NCBI GenBank assembly: GCA_027627225.1
Contig: JAPFQT010000370.1
Coordinates: 1 to 64,000, forward strand
Reading direction: 5' to 3'
From: Congeria kusceri
Lineage: Eukaryota > Mollusca > Bivalvia > Myida > Dreissenidae
DNA: 64,000 bases
The notes beneath the pieces were generated by a model. It saw only the letters and a list, made by a program, of their open reading frames with translations, ran no database searches and had not been told where the DNA came from. Positions 22,623-33,179 of this stretch are shown here, piece by piece (within the stretch, counting starts at the first letter, position 1; each line of letters starts with the position of its first letter). The translations under genes were made by a program, and so were the position numbers.

Positions 22623-23215
22623 AGACCACGATGCAGACAACATACAGACCACGATGCAGACAACATACAGACCACGATGCAGACAACAAACAGACATCGA
22701 TGCAGACAACATACAGACCACGATGCAGACAACATACAGACCAAGATGCAGACAACATACAGACCACGATGCAGACAACATACAGACCACGATGCAGACA
22801 ACATACAGACCAAGATGCAGACAACATACAGACCACGATGCAGACAACATACAGACCACGATGCAGACAACATACAGACCAAGATGCAGACAACATACAG
22901 ACCAAGATGCAGACAACATATAGACCAAGATGCAGACAACATACAGACCACGATGCAGACAACATATAGACCAAGATGCAGACAACATACAGACCACGAT
23001 GCAGACAACAAACAGACCTCGATGCAGACAACATACAGACCACGATGCAGACAACAGCCATACCACGATGCAGACAACAAACAGACCACAATGCAGACAA
23101 GAAACAGACAAAGATACTGACAACAAACAGACCTTGATGCTGACAACAATCAGACCACGATTCGATGAAGACAACAAACAGACCAAGATGCAGACAACAA
23201 CCAGACCACGATACC
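22622..23215. repeat. 23-bp minisatellite, array B
   Basis: About 26 copies of ACCACGATGCAG plus ACAACATACAG, with CCAAGATGCAG and ACAACAAACAG variants. Very homogeneous between 22640 and 23000, so a recent expansion. Three + frames and three - frames are open for 100-280 codons. Three units (69 bp) make one 23-residue translated cycle on the + strand, of the type DADNIQTTMQTTYRPRCRQH. Confidence 0.95.
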
Positions 23216-23224
23216 TTATTTCAG

Positions 23225-23350
23225 ACGATGCAGACGACAAACCGAGCTGGATGCAGACGACGATCTTGCCTCCATGACGACAATGGGCAGGAAACCAATA
23301 GATGACAACAACATGCCAACGAAGATCAAGCGATTTGACCAGCATGGACG
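23225..23350 (+). CDS. Exon-like block X, copy C (intact)
   Basis: 126 nt between an acceptor (CTTATTTCAG, ending 23224) and a donor (GGACG|GTAAAG). With one leading base the frame is open throughout: RCRRQTELDADDDLASMTT, then MGRKPIDDNNMPTKIKRFDQ, then HG and two bases. Copies A and B are homologous, with the donor kept in all three. The product would be acidic then basic, with no domain I recognise. Its 5' edge is built from the last units of array B, so the exon seems partly derived from the minisatellite. Confidence 0.4.
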
Positions 23351-23653
23351 GTAAAGAGTTTGTTTTATGTTAAATTCAATTTTCCCGTTTAGACACGTGG
23401 TAATATAATAAAATCCTTGATATGCGGAAGTGTAACTTTAATGATGAGAAATTTCAGTAATTCTTTTAATTCTAATAAAACGGATGACAGTAACAATCAA
23501 TACATTCGCAATGGAAGTACTGTAGTTGTGATTTAGGTCACCATAAGTATGGTGGTAATAAAAACAAAAGCATATTTTCATTTAGAAGAAGTAGTTCTTT
23601 GTCATAAAATATTTTCGTTTAATATTTTAGTTTCCAATTGCAAATAATTTCAG

Positions 23654-23699
23654 CAATAAATTAGCCAATGTAGCAGTTTATGCAGCAAACAACAACTAG
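23654..23699 (+). pseudogene. Exon-like block Y start, copy C (early stop)
   Basis: Acceptor AAATAATTTCAG ends at 23653. Joined in phase to the donor at 23350 it reads RNKLANVAVYAANNN and stops at TAG, 23697, on entry to array C. Copy B differs by a few bases here and stays open. Confidence 0.35.
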
Positions 23700-25515
23700 A
23701 CCACGATGCAGACAACAAACAGACCACGATGCAGACAACAAACATACCATAATGCAGACACCATACAGACCACGATACAGACAAAAAACAGACCACGATG
23801 CTGACAACAAACAGATTACGATGCAGACAACAAACAGACCCGCTGACATAAAAAATATCACGATGAAGACAACAAACAGACCACGGTGCAGACAACAAAC
23901 AGACCATGATGCAGACAACAAACATATTACGATGCAGACAACAAACAGACCACGTTGCAATCAACAAACAGACCACGATGCAGACAACAAACAGACTATG
24001 ATGCAGACAACAAACAGACCACGATGAAGACAACAAACAGACCACGATGAAGACAACAAACAGACCACGATGAAGGTAAGAAACAGTCAACGATGCAGAC
24101 AACAAACAGATCACGATGCAGACAACAAACAGACCATATGAAGACAAAAACAGACCAGATAAAAATAACAAACATACTACGATGCAGACAAAAAACAGAC
24201 CATGACGCAGACAACAAATTGACAACGATGCAGACAACAAACAGACCACGATGCTGACAACAAACAGACCACGATGCTGACAACAAACAAACCACGATGC
24301 TGACAACAAACAGACCACGATGCAGACAACAAACAGACCTTGATGCTGACAACAAACAGACCAGATAAAGACAACAAACAGACCACGATGCTGACAACAA
24401 ACAGACCACGATGCTGATAACAAACAGACCACGATGCTGACAACAAACAGGCCACGATGCTGACAACAAACAGACCACGATGCAGACAACAAACAGACCA
24501 CGATGCTGACAACAAACAGACCAGATAAAGACAACGCACAGACCATATGGAGCAACAACAAACAAACCATGATGCAGACAACAAACAGACCACGATGAAG
24601 ACAACAAACAGACCACGATGCTGACAACAAACAGACCATCATGCTGACAACAAACAGACCACGATGCAGACAACAAACGAACCACGATGCTGACAAAAAA
24701 CAGACCACGATGCTGACAACAATTAGACTCAGATGCAGACAACAAATAGACCACGATGCAGACAACAAACAGACCATGACGCTGACACCAAACAAACCAT
24801 GATGAAGACAACAGCCAGGCAACGATGAAGACAACAAACATACCACGATGCTGACAACAAACAGACCATGACGCTGACAACTAACAGACCATATGAAGAC
24901 AAAAAACAGACCAGAAAGAGACATCAAACATACCACGATGCAGACAACAAACAAACCATGATGCAGACAACAAAGAGACAACGACGCAGACAACAAACAG
25001 ACCACGATGCAGACAACAAACAGACCACGATGCCGAAAACAAACAAACCACGATGCTGACAACAAACAGACCACGATGCAGATAACAAACAGACCATGAT
25101 GCTGACAACAAACAGACCAGATAAAGACAACAAACAGACCATATGCAGCCAACAAACAAACCATGATGCAGACAAAAAAACAGACCACGATGAAGACAAC
25201 AAACAGACCACGATGCTGGCGACCATGATGCTGACAACAGACCACGATGCAGACAACAAACAGACCACGATGAAGACAACAAACAGACCACGATGCTGAC
25301 GACCATGATGCTGACAACAAACAGACCACGATGCAGACAACAAACGGACCACGGATGCAGACAACAAACGGACCACGATGCTGGCAAAAAACAGACCACG
25401 ATGCTGACAACAATTAGACTCAGATGCCAACAACAAACAGACCACGATGCAGACAATAAACAGACCACGATGCAGACAACAAACAGACCACGATGCAGAC
25501 AACAAAGACATGTAG
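23700..25515. repeat. 23-bp minisatellite, array C
   Basis: About 78 copies, mostly ACCACGATGCAG or ACCACGATGCTG plus ACAACAAACAG. Shorter variants interrupt it at intervals: ACCAGATAAAGACAAC and ACCATATGAAGACAAA. Higher-order repetition is evident: the run CTGGCGACCATGATGCTG near 25216 recurs near 25297. Largest array in the window. It produces a 587-codon minus-strand frame rich in Cys, Val, Leu and Ser, which I reject as a gene. Confidence 0.95.
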
Positions 25516-27100
25516 AAACTAACAACCAAACCCGATGAGGACGACCAGAACTCGATGCAGACGAGAAACAGATTTTGATTCAGAAGACAACCGAAAAACA
25601 ACAGACCATACATGCAAGTATGGCAGTGTTTATACGTTTTACCTGTTTCTCATTAGGATTATGAAATGTAAAGCTTTGAAATAAAATGTAAACCTTTAAA
25701 ATGAAATATAAAGATTTGATTTGCGTATGAGTGATATATATTTTGTTTGTTTTCATTCTTCTGTATTTCAGTATTCCATTAAAATGACCAATCGCTATTA
25801 CAAGATAATAAAAAGATTATTATTGTTTGTATTTACACGTACGCGAGCATGATGGCAGACGACAATCGGAGCTCGACGCCGACCAGCTCCATCCACTGTC
25901 CCCACTTACTCGGTGCGCATGCGCAGAAGACTGGTCTAGGACAGTTGGACAGCTGATTCATTGTAGCAAGTCTATTTTCTTTCAGCGCAATTCACATACC
26001 GGTATGCTTCATACCCACATGTCATAGCGACTGTACAGAAATTAAGAATTAAACTGAATAGATTTGACGTACAAGTAAAATTTTGTTATGTACGTCGGAA
26101 ATAAAAAAAACACCGTGTTATGTTAACTGCAATTAACAATAACGCTTCATGCCTTTGTTCATTTCAATAAGTTTTACCGTTTGCGTAAACGCATACGAAT
26201 ACAGTGTTTTGAAGTTTGCGCTGTACGACACAAAATAGAATGTGCTGCATTTTCTCAGCCGCTCGTTGTTACTTTCATAAAAGTTACTTATATGTTTAAA
26301 GTCTTGAACCTGACAGAAGAAAGGAGAGACAGACTGATGGCACGCACACACGGACAGTCCGCCCCCCACGACTAACTGCATTGTGCAGCAGAAGCTGTCA
26401 CTTCCGCATTGGTCTTACCAGCCACCTACGAAGCTGTTCTAGTCGCAAAACCACTAACTGTTGGGGCGCAGTATCCATTTATAGAAATAAACGATGCAGG
26501 TACATAAAATAAACTGTTTTAGTAACTCGAAGGTTTTACAAATGATTCCAGTGTGGCTAAATGCAAATGACAAGCTTTTTAAGTTTTAACGTTTTCTTTT
26601 ATGCGCAGTTTAACATCATATAACAGCGTTTTACGAATGTATTAATAACATAATTATTCAGGACTATGCTCTACTTTTGTTTCGTTGCGTCGAAAAAATG
26701 TATGTAACGATACTTACAAATAATTATGATGGTGGTCATAGTGTACGGTGTTCCGTTAGGGCTTCTCGTGATTTCGCTCTGTCGTATGTGTTTTGGCGTT
26801 CTCGCGCTTGTTATCCAAACGTCGATATTACGAAACAACGAGAGGCCCTAACGGAACACCGTTATTGTGCCTTTTTAATGTTTAGGTATGATATTGTAAT
26901 GTTAATACTTTAGTCTATTTATGTTTGGTTGCTAATGAGAGGATAATCCATTTACAGAAACTTAAGGGGAATCGTGATTTTCGATTTATAAACTGGTTGT
27001 AATTGTCGGTATTTAAGTCGTCTAATTTACCTGTATCGATTCGTCCATGTTTATAACGATTCTCGCTTGCATTTTACCGACTGTAGTGATGATTATGACA
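25516..27100. other. Spacer with scattered DDN-type units
   Basis: No firm gene. Isolated array-like units persist (GATGCAGACGAGAAACAG at 25553; GGCAGACGACAATCGGAG at 25853). GCGCATGCGCAGAAG at about 25914 recalls the GCATGCGCAGGAA of block X copy A. A candidate donor, AACGATGCAG|GTACAT, lies at about 26500. A strong hairpin at 26746-26861 is listed separately. Confidence 0.4.
26746..26861. repeat. Long hairpin with 23-bp stem
   Basis: Left arm 26746-26768 starts CGGTGTTCCGTTAGGGC; right arm 26839-26861 ends GCCCTAACGGAACACCG. 22 of 23 positions pair as DNA, and the remaining one is a G:U pair in RNA, so a transcript could pair along the whole stem. A further short pairing (TTTCG with CGAAA) lies just inside the loop. 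It could be a tiny foldback element or a structured RNA. Confidence 0.75.
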
Positions 27101-27111
27101 AGTGCTTTCAA

Positions 27112-27373
27112 TGCAGACTAACAACCAGACCCTGATGCCGACAACAAACAGAAAACGTTGCCGACGACAAACGGGACGATGCAGGCGACAACCAGCGGAC
27201 GATGCCTGCGACAACCAGCGGGCCATGTTGGCGTCAACTGGCGGACCATGTCGGCGTCAACCAGCGGACGATGTCGGCGACAACCAGCGGACGATGCCGA
27301 CAACAACCAGCGGACGATGCCGACAACAACAGGAGATGCCGACAACCAGCGGACGATGCCGTCGACAAAAAGG
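27112..27373. repeat. 23-bp minisatellite, array D, with donor at its end
   Basis: About 11 units of the form GACGATGCCGAC plus AACAACCAGCG, recognisably related to arrays B and C. It ends in GACAAAAAG|GTAAAC at 27374, a good donor, and begins after GCTTTCAATGCAG, an acceptor-like site at about 27116. One + frame from about 27137 reads through to the donor in phase 0, ending ADDAVDKK, but the acceptor at 27116 would place a TGA in that frame. Confidence 0.8.
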
Positions 27374-27597
27374 TAAACTTTTTTTTTATTTTTAACAATT
27401 CACATTTAATATAGCTTCATTTGTTTAATTTATGTGAAGACTACCTGTAGAAAACTATTGATCATGTGTCAATAATTTGCAGGTTTATAAACAGTTGTAA
27501 GAATGCGATGTCATGCAATGGCGTCCACTATTTAAAGTTGGTACAATTTTTATTTGATAATCAAGTGAATGTTTAATAATTAAGCACGGCTTCATCT

Positions 27598-27692
27598 TGT
27601 ATGGCGGTGGTGGTGCTGCTGCTGCTGACTGTGATGAGGATGCTGCTGCTGATGATGATGTTGATGATGATGATGATGTTGATGATGGTTGA
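27598..27692. repeat. GTG/CTG/GAT trinucleotide tract
   Basis: GGTGGTGGTGCTGCTGCTGC followed by interrupted GATGAT and GTTGAT triplets. A + frame of Met/Leu repeats results and is not meaningful. Confidence 0.9.
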
Positions 27693-27723
27693 AATTCGTG
27701 TTCATCTATATTATTTTTTGCAG

Positions 27724-27831
27724 AAATACCCTAAAAGAGAAACACAACTGAGTCTCGACCAAAAAGTTGGAAGAACAACAAGTGATCGAACACTGTCACT
27801 TGAAGGACAACACATGATCGGTGCGTCATAG
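27724..27831 (+). CDS. Candidate terminal exon, unidentified
   Basis: Acceptor TATTATTTTTTGCAG ends at 27723. Phase 0 is open for 35 codons to TAG at 27829: KYPKRETQLSLDQKVG, then RTTSDRTLSLEGQHMIGAS. The donor at the end of array D (27373) is also phase 0, so the two could join as ...DAVDKK|KYPKRETQ. AATAAA at 28262 could serve as a polyadenylation signal. Basic and hydrophilic, no domain recognised. It would be the last exon of the 17-28 kb locus if that locus is a single gene. Confidence 0.35.
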   Translation, partial: KYPKRETQLSLDQKVGRTTSDRTLSLEGQHMIGAS

Positions 27832-28146
27832 GAAATCCGACAGTTAATTCTGTAACACTTCGAAAATGTAAGAACAAGCATTGATCGATAGTTCAAAGAA
27901 AAAGACAACTCTAGACTTGTGACATTACATATTGAACATGTTCTTAACATTTGTGTAACAAGAGAATATGGGATTGTAAATACGGAAAGATATTGAAACA
28001 ATCATGTCTACTAAAAATGTAGCAAAATTTATAATTGCTAAAAATTTGTGTTTGCTACTTTAGATATTTGTTCTATCATACGTTCGACGTGTTTATTATT
28101 ACAACTTCAGCATTTATGATATTCAAAAGTTGTGATATAGACGATA

Positions 28147-28299
28147 TTTGTTTAATGCAGTGTAAGATCTTATTTTATTTCATGAGTTGTCATAGAAACA
28201 GATCTAATATTTTCACGAGTGGCGCGGCCACAAGTGAAAATATCTAGGTTCGATGACCACGAATAAAGTAAAATACGACCTTACACTGTATTAAACAAA
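28147..28299. mobile_element. Foldback (palindromic) element
   Basis: Left arm from TTTGTTTAATGCAGTGTAAG and right arm ending CTTACACTGTATTAAACAAA are inverted copies, roughly 70 nt each by eye, meeting around GTGGCGCGGCCAC near 28220. The inner parts pair as AATATTTTCAC / GTGAAAATAT. No frame. It is probably a non-autonomous foldback transposon. Confidence 0.75.
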
Positions 28300-28730
28300 T
28301 TTTCTTTTTATTTCATGCTTTTGAACGATAAATAAAAAAATGAGCGAGATATGCTGGAGCGTCACAAGTTTTTATGTATTATTACGTCATAAATATGACG
28401 TCATTATGATTCCAAAATTGTCGATCACTGTTGTGGTGGGAAAATAGTGCCACTCTTACTGCGTCGTTGTCGCTTAATTATCTTTGTAATGAATTTTACT
28501 GTGTGTTTTCTGTTGTTTAAAAGGCCTGTGCTTACACTGACGATTGGGGTATTCAAATACTTTCAAAAAATAAACATACAGTAGTTAAAAGTAGCTCCAT
28601 ATAACCAAGAGTGAAATGACCAAACGTTATCATTTCACTCGACCTAGAGTGAAATGATCGGGTTATCATTCACTTTTATTCTCCACTCATTCACCGCATA
28701 GCATGAAATAAAACTTTTTGTTTTACAATT
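28300..28730. mobile_element. Nested inverted repeats around AGTGAAATGA
   Basis: The outer pair is CTTTTTATTTCATGCTTTT (about 28304) against AGCATGAAATAAAACTTTTT (about 28700). Inside, 28609-28640 is a hairpin (GAGTGAAATGA ... TCATTTCACTC), followed by another AGAGTGAAATGAT / ATCATTCACTTT pair. TACGTCATAAATATGACGTCA lies at about 28383 (split as TACGTCAT and ATGACGTCA). Probably a second foldback element next to the first. Confidence 0.55.
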
Positions 28731-29505
28731 GTATGCAATTTTAGGCTGTTTGAACAATTCAACGTGACAATAACATGTTCCTAGTTAATCAATAATATAA
28801 TTAATTAATATAATATATATAAATTAATATAAGTAATACTTTTATTTATTTATACGTTACTAATGGCTTGCATTAAAGATTAAAGACACCGAATCCGTAT
28901 TGAATATGAACACTTTCAACAATTGATATGTATGTAGAGATTCAAAAATTTCCAAACAAAAGCATATAGCTTTTGACGCCTTGTCAAAATTTAAACGTTT
29001 TTTAAATGGTGAATTGTTCAATTCAATTGTTTACATGGTTGGCGGTTTTTGTTGTTGTTGTTGTTTTTTTTTTATTAAGTAAAATTGTTAAATCTTACGT
29101 TTACGGAATAGTATACGAACGAAGACAATTATGTTGAGTGAATGTTTAATTGCGTTCACATAACACTATTTTTAAAAGTTATTTTTATTCTTAATGCAGA
29201 TTTTGTGGCTTTAATTACACGCTGACATTTTAGCTGTGTAATACTTTCTTACTTTTAGTATTCCCATCAATATGAACGTTAAATATTTTTTATCCGTGAA
29301 CCGATTAAATACAAATTAATGAAACAATACAAGTACTAAGCTGCTGCCAACAACACAACCAAACCAGCAACATATTTGGCCATGACAATGAACTTTTTGC
29401 GTTAACTACAACATCAATTACAACAGCAACAGCTACTTTTTCTACACTAACAATCTATTACGATCATAACGTCTGCTAACACTAATTATGCTTCCATTAA
29501 CATCG
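28731..29505. other. AT-rich intergenic DNA
   Basis: A GTT trinucleotide and T run at about 29048-29076. No gene seen. Confidence 0.5.
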
Positions 29506-29648
29506 ACCTTAGCTGCTGCTGCTGCTGCTACTACTACTGATGCTATTTAAACTTCTACAACTGCTGCTGAAACTGCCGATGTAGCTACTACAGTTACTAC
29601 TGCTGTAGTTCCAAATACTATTGCTACAATATAACATATAATAATGAA

Positions 29649-29694
<46 letters not shown>

Positions 29695-29910
29695 TATGAT
29701 TATTATTATTATTATTATTATTATTACATAATAATCATCATCATCATAATATAAAACTTGATTAGGCTATAACAATACAAATAATCACAAGTATGCAAAT
29801 AAAATAAATAATAAATAAAATAAATACAAATAATAATTTAATAAAATAATAATAATTATAGTAATAATAATAATAATCGTTATACAAAAAAAATATATAT
29901 AACTTGGGTA
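29506..29910. repeat. Trinucleotide tracts: CTG-type, then AAT/ATT
   Basis: Interrupted GCTGCTGCTGCTACTACTAC at 29513-29640, then an AAT run at about 29652-29692 and an ATT run at about 29698-29726, which together form a long AAT/ATT hairpin. ATC and AAT triplets continue to about 29880. Confidence 0.9.
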
Positions 29911-30175
29911 GGCTAAGCAAGGCGACCAGACGGCACGTGTAGTTGCTGTGAGAGTGTGGGGAGACTTGGAAGTGAGGTGTGGTTAGTGTTGTGTAGGGTA
30001 GTGTACGGTAGTGTACGGTAGACAGTGCCTCTGGTCTGGCCAGCCTTGTATTCCGATTGAAAAACTTTAAATCGATTTAAAACAGTAGGACGTCAATATT
30101 TAAAATTTAATGAAAAAATAACACATCAAATTAAATAAAAATAAAATTATAAAAATAAAAATATACTTTCATAAA
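29911..30175. other. Intergenic DNA with GTGTACGGTA repeats
   Basis: AGTGTACGGT occurs twice in direct tandem near 30000-30020 after GTGTAGGGT. No gene seen. Confidence 0.5.
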
Positions 30176-30179
30176 TCGA

Positions 30180-30530
30180 ATAACATAATGATTTTGATGA
30201 GCCAGCTGCTACTACGACTACTAACTCAACAGCTACTGCTGCTGCTATTGCACCCACTGCTGGAGCTGCTGCGACTAATGCTGTTGCTCGCACAGCTATT
30301 AATACTAATACTTCTTATACAGCTGCTGCTGGTACTATTGCTGCTGTTGCTGCTATTGTTTCTGCTACTTGTGCTGCTGCTACTGCTTCTCATGCTTTTG
30401 CTACTACTACTATTACTACTGCTGCTGCTGTTAACAATTAACATTAACACCACAACTACTACCACTTCCACTACTCGTGAAGGTACAAGTACAATTACTT
30501 TTGTTGTTGCTCTTGTCGATGCTCGTTGAA
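30180..30530. repeat. Interrupted CTG/CTA/CTT trinucleotide tract
   Basis: Over 250 bp of triplets such as GCTGCTGCTATTGC and CTACTACTACTATTACTAC. Translated it gives poly-Leu (+) or poly-Ser (-) frames of 81-113 codons, which reflect the repeat. Confidence 0.85.
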
Positions 30531-30664
30531 CTTGTTATAATGCCGCTGATTATTTTACTTGGTAACTTATTTGTTGCTGGCATTTGTTTGTCTGTCTATA
30601 TCTTAGTTTATAATAGCAAACAAGTTCTGATGGATTTGAATGCAATTTTCTTGGAAGGTTAAAG

Positions 30665-31005
30665 ATGCTTGTTCACAGATTTTTGTATTATTTTTTTGGA
30701 AGTTTGCCATTTAATGCCTTAGCTTGACAGATTTAAACATCGGAACTAAAGAGCGCAAGTATAATAACAAGAAAAGGATTAAGAAGAGAAAAAAAGCTGC
30801 TCCCACCATGCTTCGAACCTCTGACCTCCGGATCAAACGGCAAACGCCTTAACCACTTGGCCATTCAGGTTTATATATGTATCGCTGCATCTTTCACTTT
30901 ATCCAAGTGATCGACGTGTTGTCACGAAAACAAAAAACACTCAAAATTATTCCATCGTTTAGCGTTACAAACGAATTATAATTTTATCAATTTCAACTTA
31001 CTCAG
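30665..31005 (-). mobile_element. tRNA-derived SINE, copy 1
   Basis: The tRNA-like head is on the - strand: A-box-like TGGCCAAGTGGTTAAGGCG (30845-30863) and B-box AGGTTCGAAG (about 30810-30820), similar to a leucine or serine tRNA. The acceptor stem does not close, so it is not a working tRNA gene. The flanks match 39.17-39.48 kb: GATTTAAACATCGGAACTAA, AGTATAATAACAAGAAAAG and ATTATTCCATCGTTTAGCG. Confidence 0.7.
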
Positions 31006-31800
31006 TAAAGAAACCATATTTACAGTATATGTCTATGTCCGTAGTGTTATCTCGCTCCTTTATTTACAATGTTTTTTGTTTTTGGAATATGTGACAAAAA
31101 GTTGGAAAATTGTCATTTCGTTTAAGTTCGTGTAAGTTCGTGAACAGATAGGATCCAGGATATTTTAAGTGAGACATTGGGCAAGGGAGTTAACCTACCA
31201 CTGAACAATTCCAATGTTATATGCGCTGTCCGAATGTGATTAAAGTTTACAGCAGAAAAGTGAAAATTGTATACGTGTGTTAGTACAATTTCTGTTTTAA
31301 TTGATTTTATTGTTAGACCATACCAATTTGATTCTTTGTTAAGTGTCATCGGGCTTGTAGGTTTTCGAATTCCTGAATGAAAACAAAAACAATAGTGGCA
31401 AATTGTGGAATAAAGAACAAAAAAGACTTAAGCGTTTTACTAATAATTGTGAAAACACACGGAACTAGTCAATATTCACAGTTAAAATGCTGTGTTAAAG
31501 TAGGTTCCCAATATCAAGATGATATATTACAGTTTTGAAAGTTAACGTTTGCTTAAGCTCGTACCAATGTCGTGAATAAGTGGTTTCCTGCCTGGTCGGT
31601 AGGTTTCGAAAAATGTAGATGCTCAACATAGAATAAAATGTGTATGGCCTTATTTGTTTTGTTAATATTTGGCTGACTTTAAAAGTGGTTTATGCTTTTA
31701 ATTTGTGTAAGCATTTGTGTCCACCATCATATAATTAAAATAAAACATGTTTAAGACGACGGCGTATGTTTGAACCGAATGTTTTCTAGACCGATTTGTC
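31006..31800. other. AT-rich intergenic DNA
   Basis: A 75-codon minus-strand frame at 31122-31349 has no supporting signal. Nothing else seen. Confidence 0.5.
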
Positions 31801-31819
31801 TTGGGATTGAACTCTGTCT

Positions 31820-31911
31820 TAGGATCACGTGATACTTTAACTTCCGGTACAATGGCGGATATGTCAAAACACAAATTACAGTTACAGTTTATGAAAGGAT
31901 TTAGCAATTAA
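31820..31911 (+). promoter_or_regulatory. Possible promoter and first exon
   Basis: An E-box in GATCACGTGAT (31823), an ETS-type ACTTCCGGT (31840) and a start-like ACAATGGCGGA (31849) follow in 40 bp, a typical arrangement for a housekeeping promoter. The ATG at 31852 opens only 19 codons (MADMSKHKLQLQFMKGF...), ending TAA at 31909. A donor-like GGCAAAG|GTAGAA lies at 31928, after the stop. No downstream exon could be assigned, so the gene, if any, is unknown. Confidence 0.25.
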
Positions 31912-31929
31912 TTAGGACGTGGCAAAGGT

Positions 31930-32534
31930 AGAATTTGATTGTTTTCATTTCCATATTCAATAATAAAACAAATAACACCAATAAACAGAACTGACTTGAA
32001 TTTTTTATAATGGAAACTCGAAACAAAGAAATCGTCAAATGTACAGTACATGTATACAATGCAGATTACAATAAAAGAACACTCAATAACTGGAACAAAT
32101 TACAAGTGCAAGAACTGGCACTAGACCTGGAACATTGAAAAGCATACTTCTTGTGAACCTGCACTGAATTATTTGTGGTAGCATAACTTGTTAGGCACTC
32201 GGCTAATATTAATTTTAGTTACTTTTTATGTGGGCAATAATTGCCAGCATAAAAGAGGTTGCGAGACTTACAGTTTAAGAAAAATATTTTGCAACTTCAA
32301 CATGCTGAAATAACATAATTAGAAATGAAATGTTGGTTTCTTACTTGTAAAGATATTTTAGCCTTGACACCTGAAATGTTATGCATTCGAGTCCGTGCAT
32401 GCTCGTAATATGCGGCTGATGGATTGTAATCAAGACATTTAAATTTAAATGGCATCTTTACTTACTATTTTGTGTAAAAAAACAGTGAACACGTAATGAG
32501 AAATATGTTACTTCATTGAAAACTAAATGCGACC
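31930..32534. other. AT-rich intergenic DNA
   Basis: No gene or repeat structure recognised. Confidence 0.5.
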
Positions 32535-33179
32535 TAAGACATACTTGCCATATGTCCCGAATCATCCGGGATTGTCCCGCACATCCTGCAGTCCCAGATT
32601 TAGTTTGTATGTCCTCAAAATCATAACTGTGCATGCCTATATTAGATTAACTTTTGACAGACCACTAATCCCCTAATTTGTCCCCAATGCAATCATACAC
32701 AATTAGGCAACGTGTCATAAACAAGCAATTAACAGAAGTTGTCACACTTTCACTAATCAACTGCAATCAGTAGGTCCGACTTTAAGGTGGAGCTACATTT
32801 TCACAGAAAAATTGATATTAGCCAATTAAAACGAGGAGTTATTTCAGCTTGCCAATGCTGTGAACCATCGACCTATCTGCGTAATACATATTTATACACG
32901 TATTAGTAAGTGTATACATGCATCAGTTGATAACGAAAGAGTACTTATAATCCCGACCGTAAATAAAAGCAGTTTACTCAATGATTTCTGTTGTTCACAA
33001 GATCCGCAGTTAGTTTACTACCATAATAAGGCATTGTTTTAAACTACTTTCCTCGAAATTTCAGATGAAATAGTCCTAAAACAAATGTTTTGTTATGCCA
33101 TGTAAAACTTATGTACACGTCCGGGAAAGACAGTAAAAATCCCGGAAATGATCCCAGAAATTATGGCATGTATGCCTAA
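32535..33179. mobile_element. TIR element of about 645 bp
   Basis: Left end TAAGACATACTTGCCATA and right end TATGGCATGTATGCCTAA are imperfect inverted repeats, extended inward by CCGGGATTGTCCCG-like against CGGGAAAGAC...AATCCCGG. The TIR is about 45 bp with several mismatches. No transposase frame. It resembles short non-autonomous DNA transposons; superfamily not assigned. Confidence 0.6.

Noticed and set aside
22600..23215. CRISPR-like regular repeats
   Set aside because: Units are contiguous with no spacers and this is eukaryotic DNA, so it is a minisatellite.
23650..25413. 587-codon minus-strand frame, the longest in the window
   Set aside because: It lies inside the 23-bp array C. The unit has no stop in several frames, and overlapping frames of 138-294 codons exist beside it. 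No start, no splice context, and Cys/Val/Leu-rich content follows directly from the repeat.
30188..30529. 113-codon Leu-rich membrane protein
   Set aside because: The frame is a translated CTG/CTA/CTT triplet tract.
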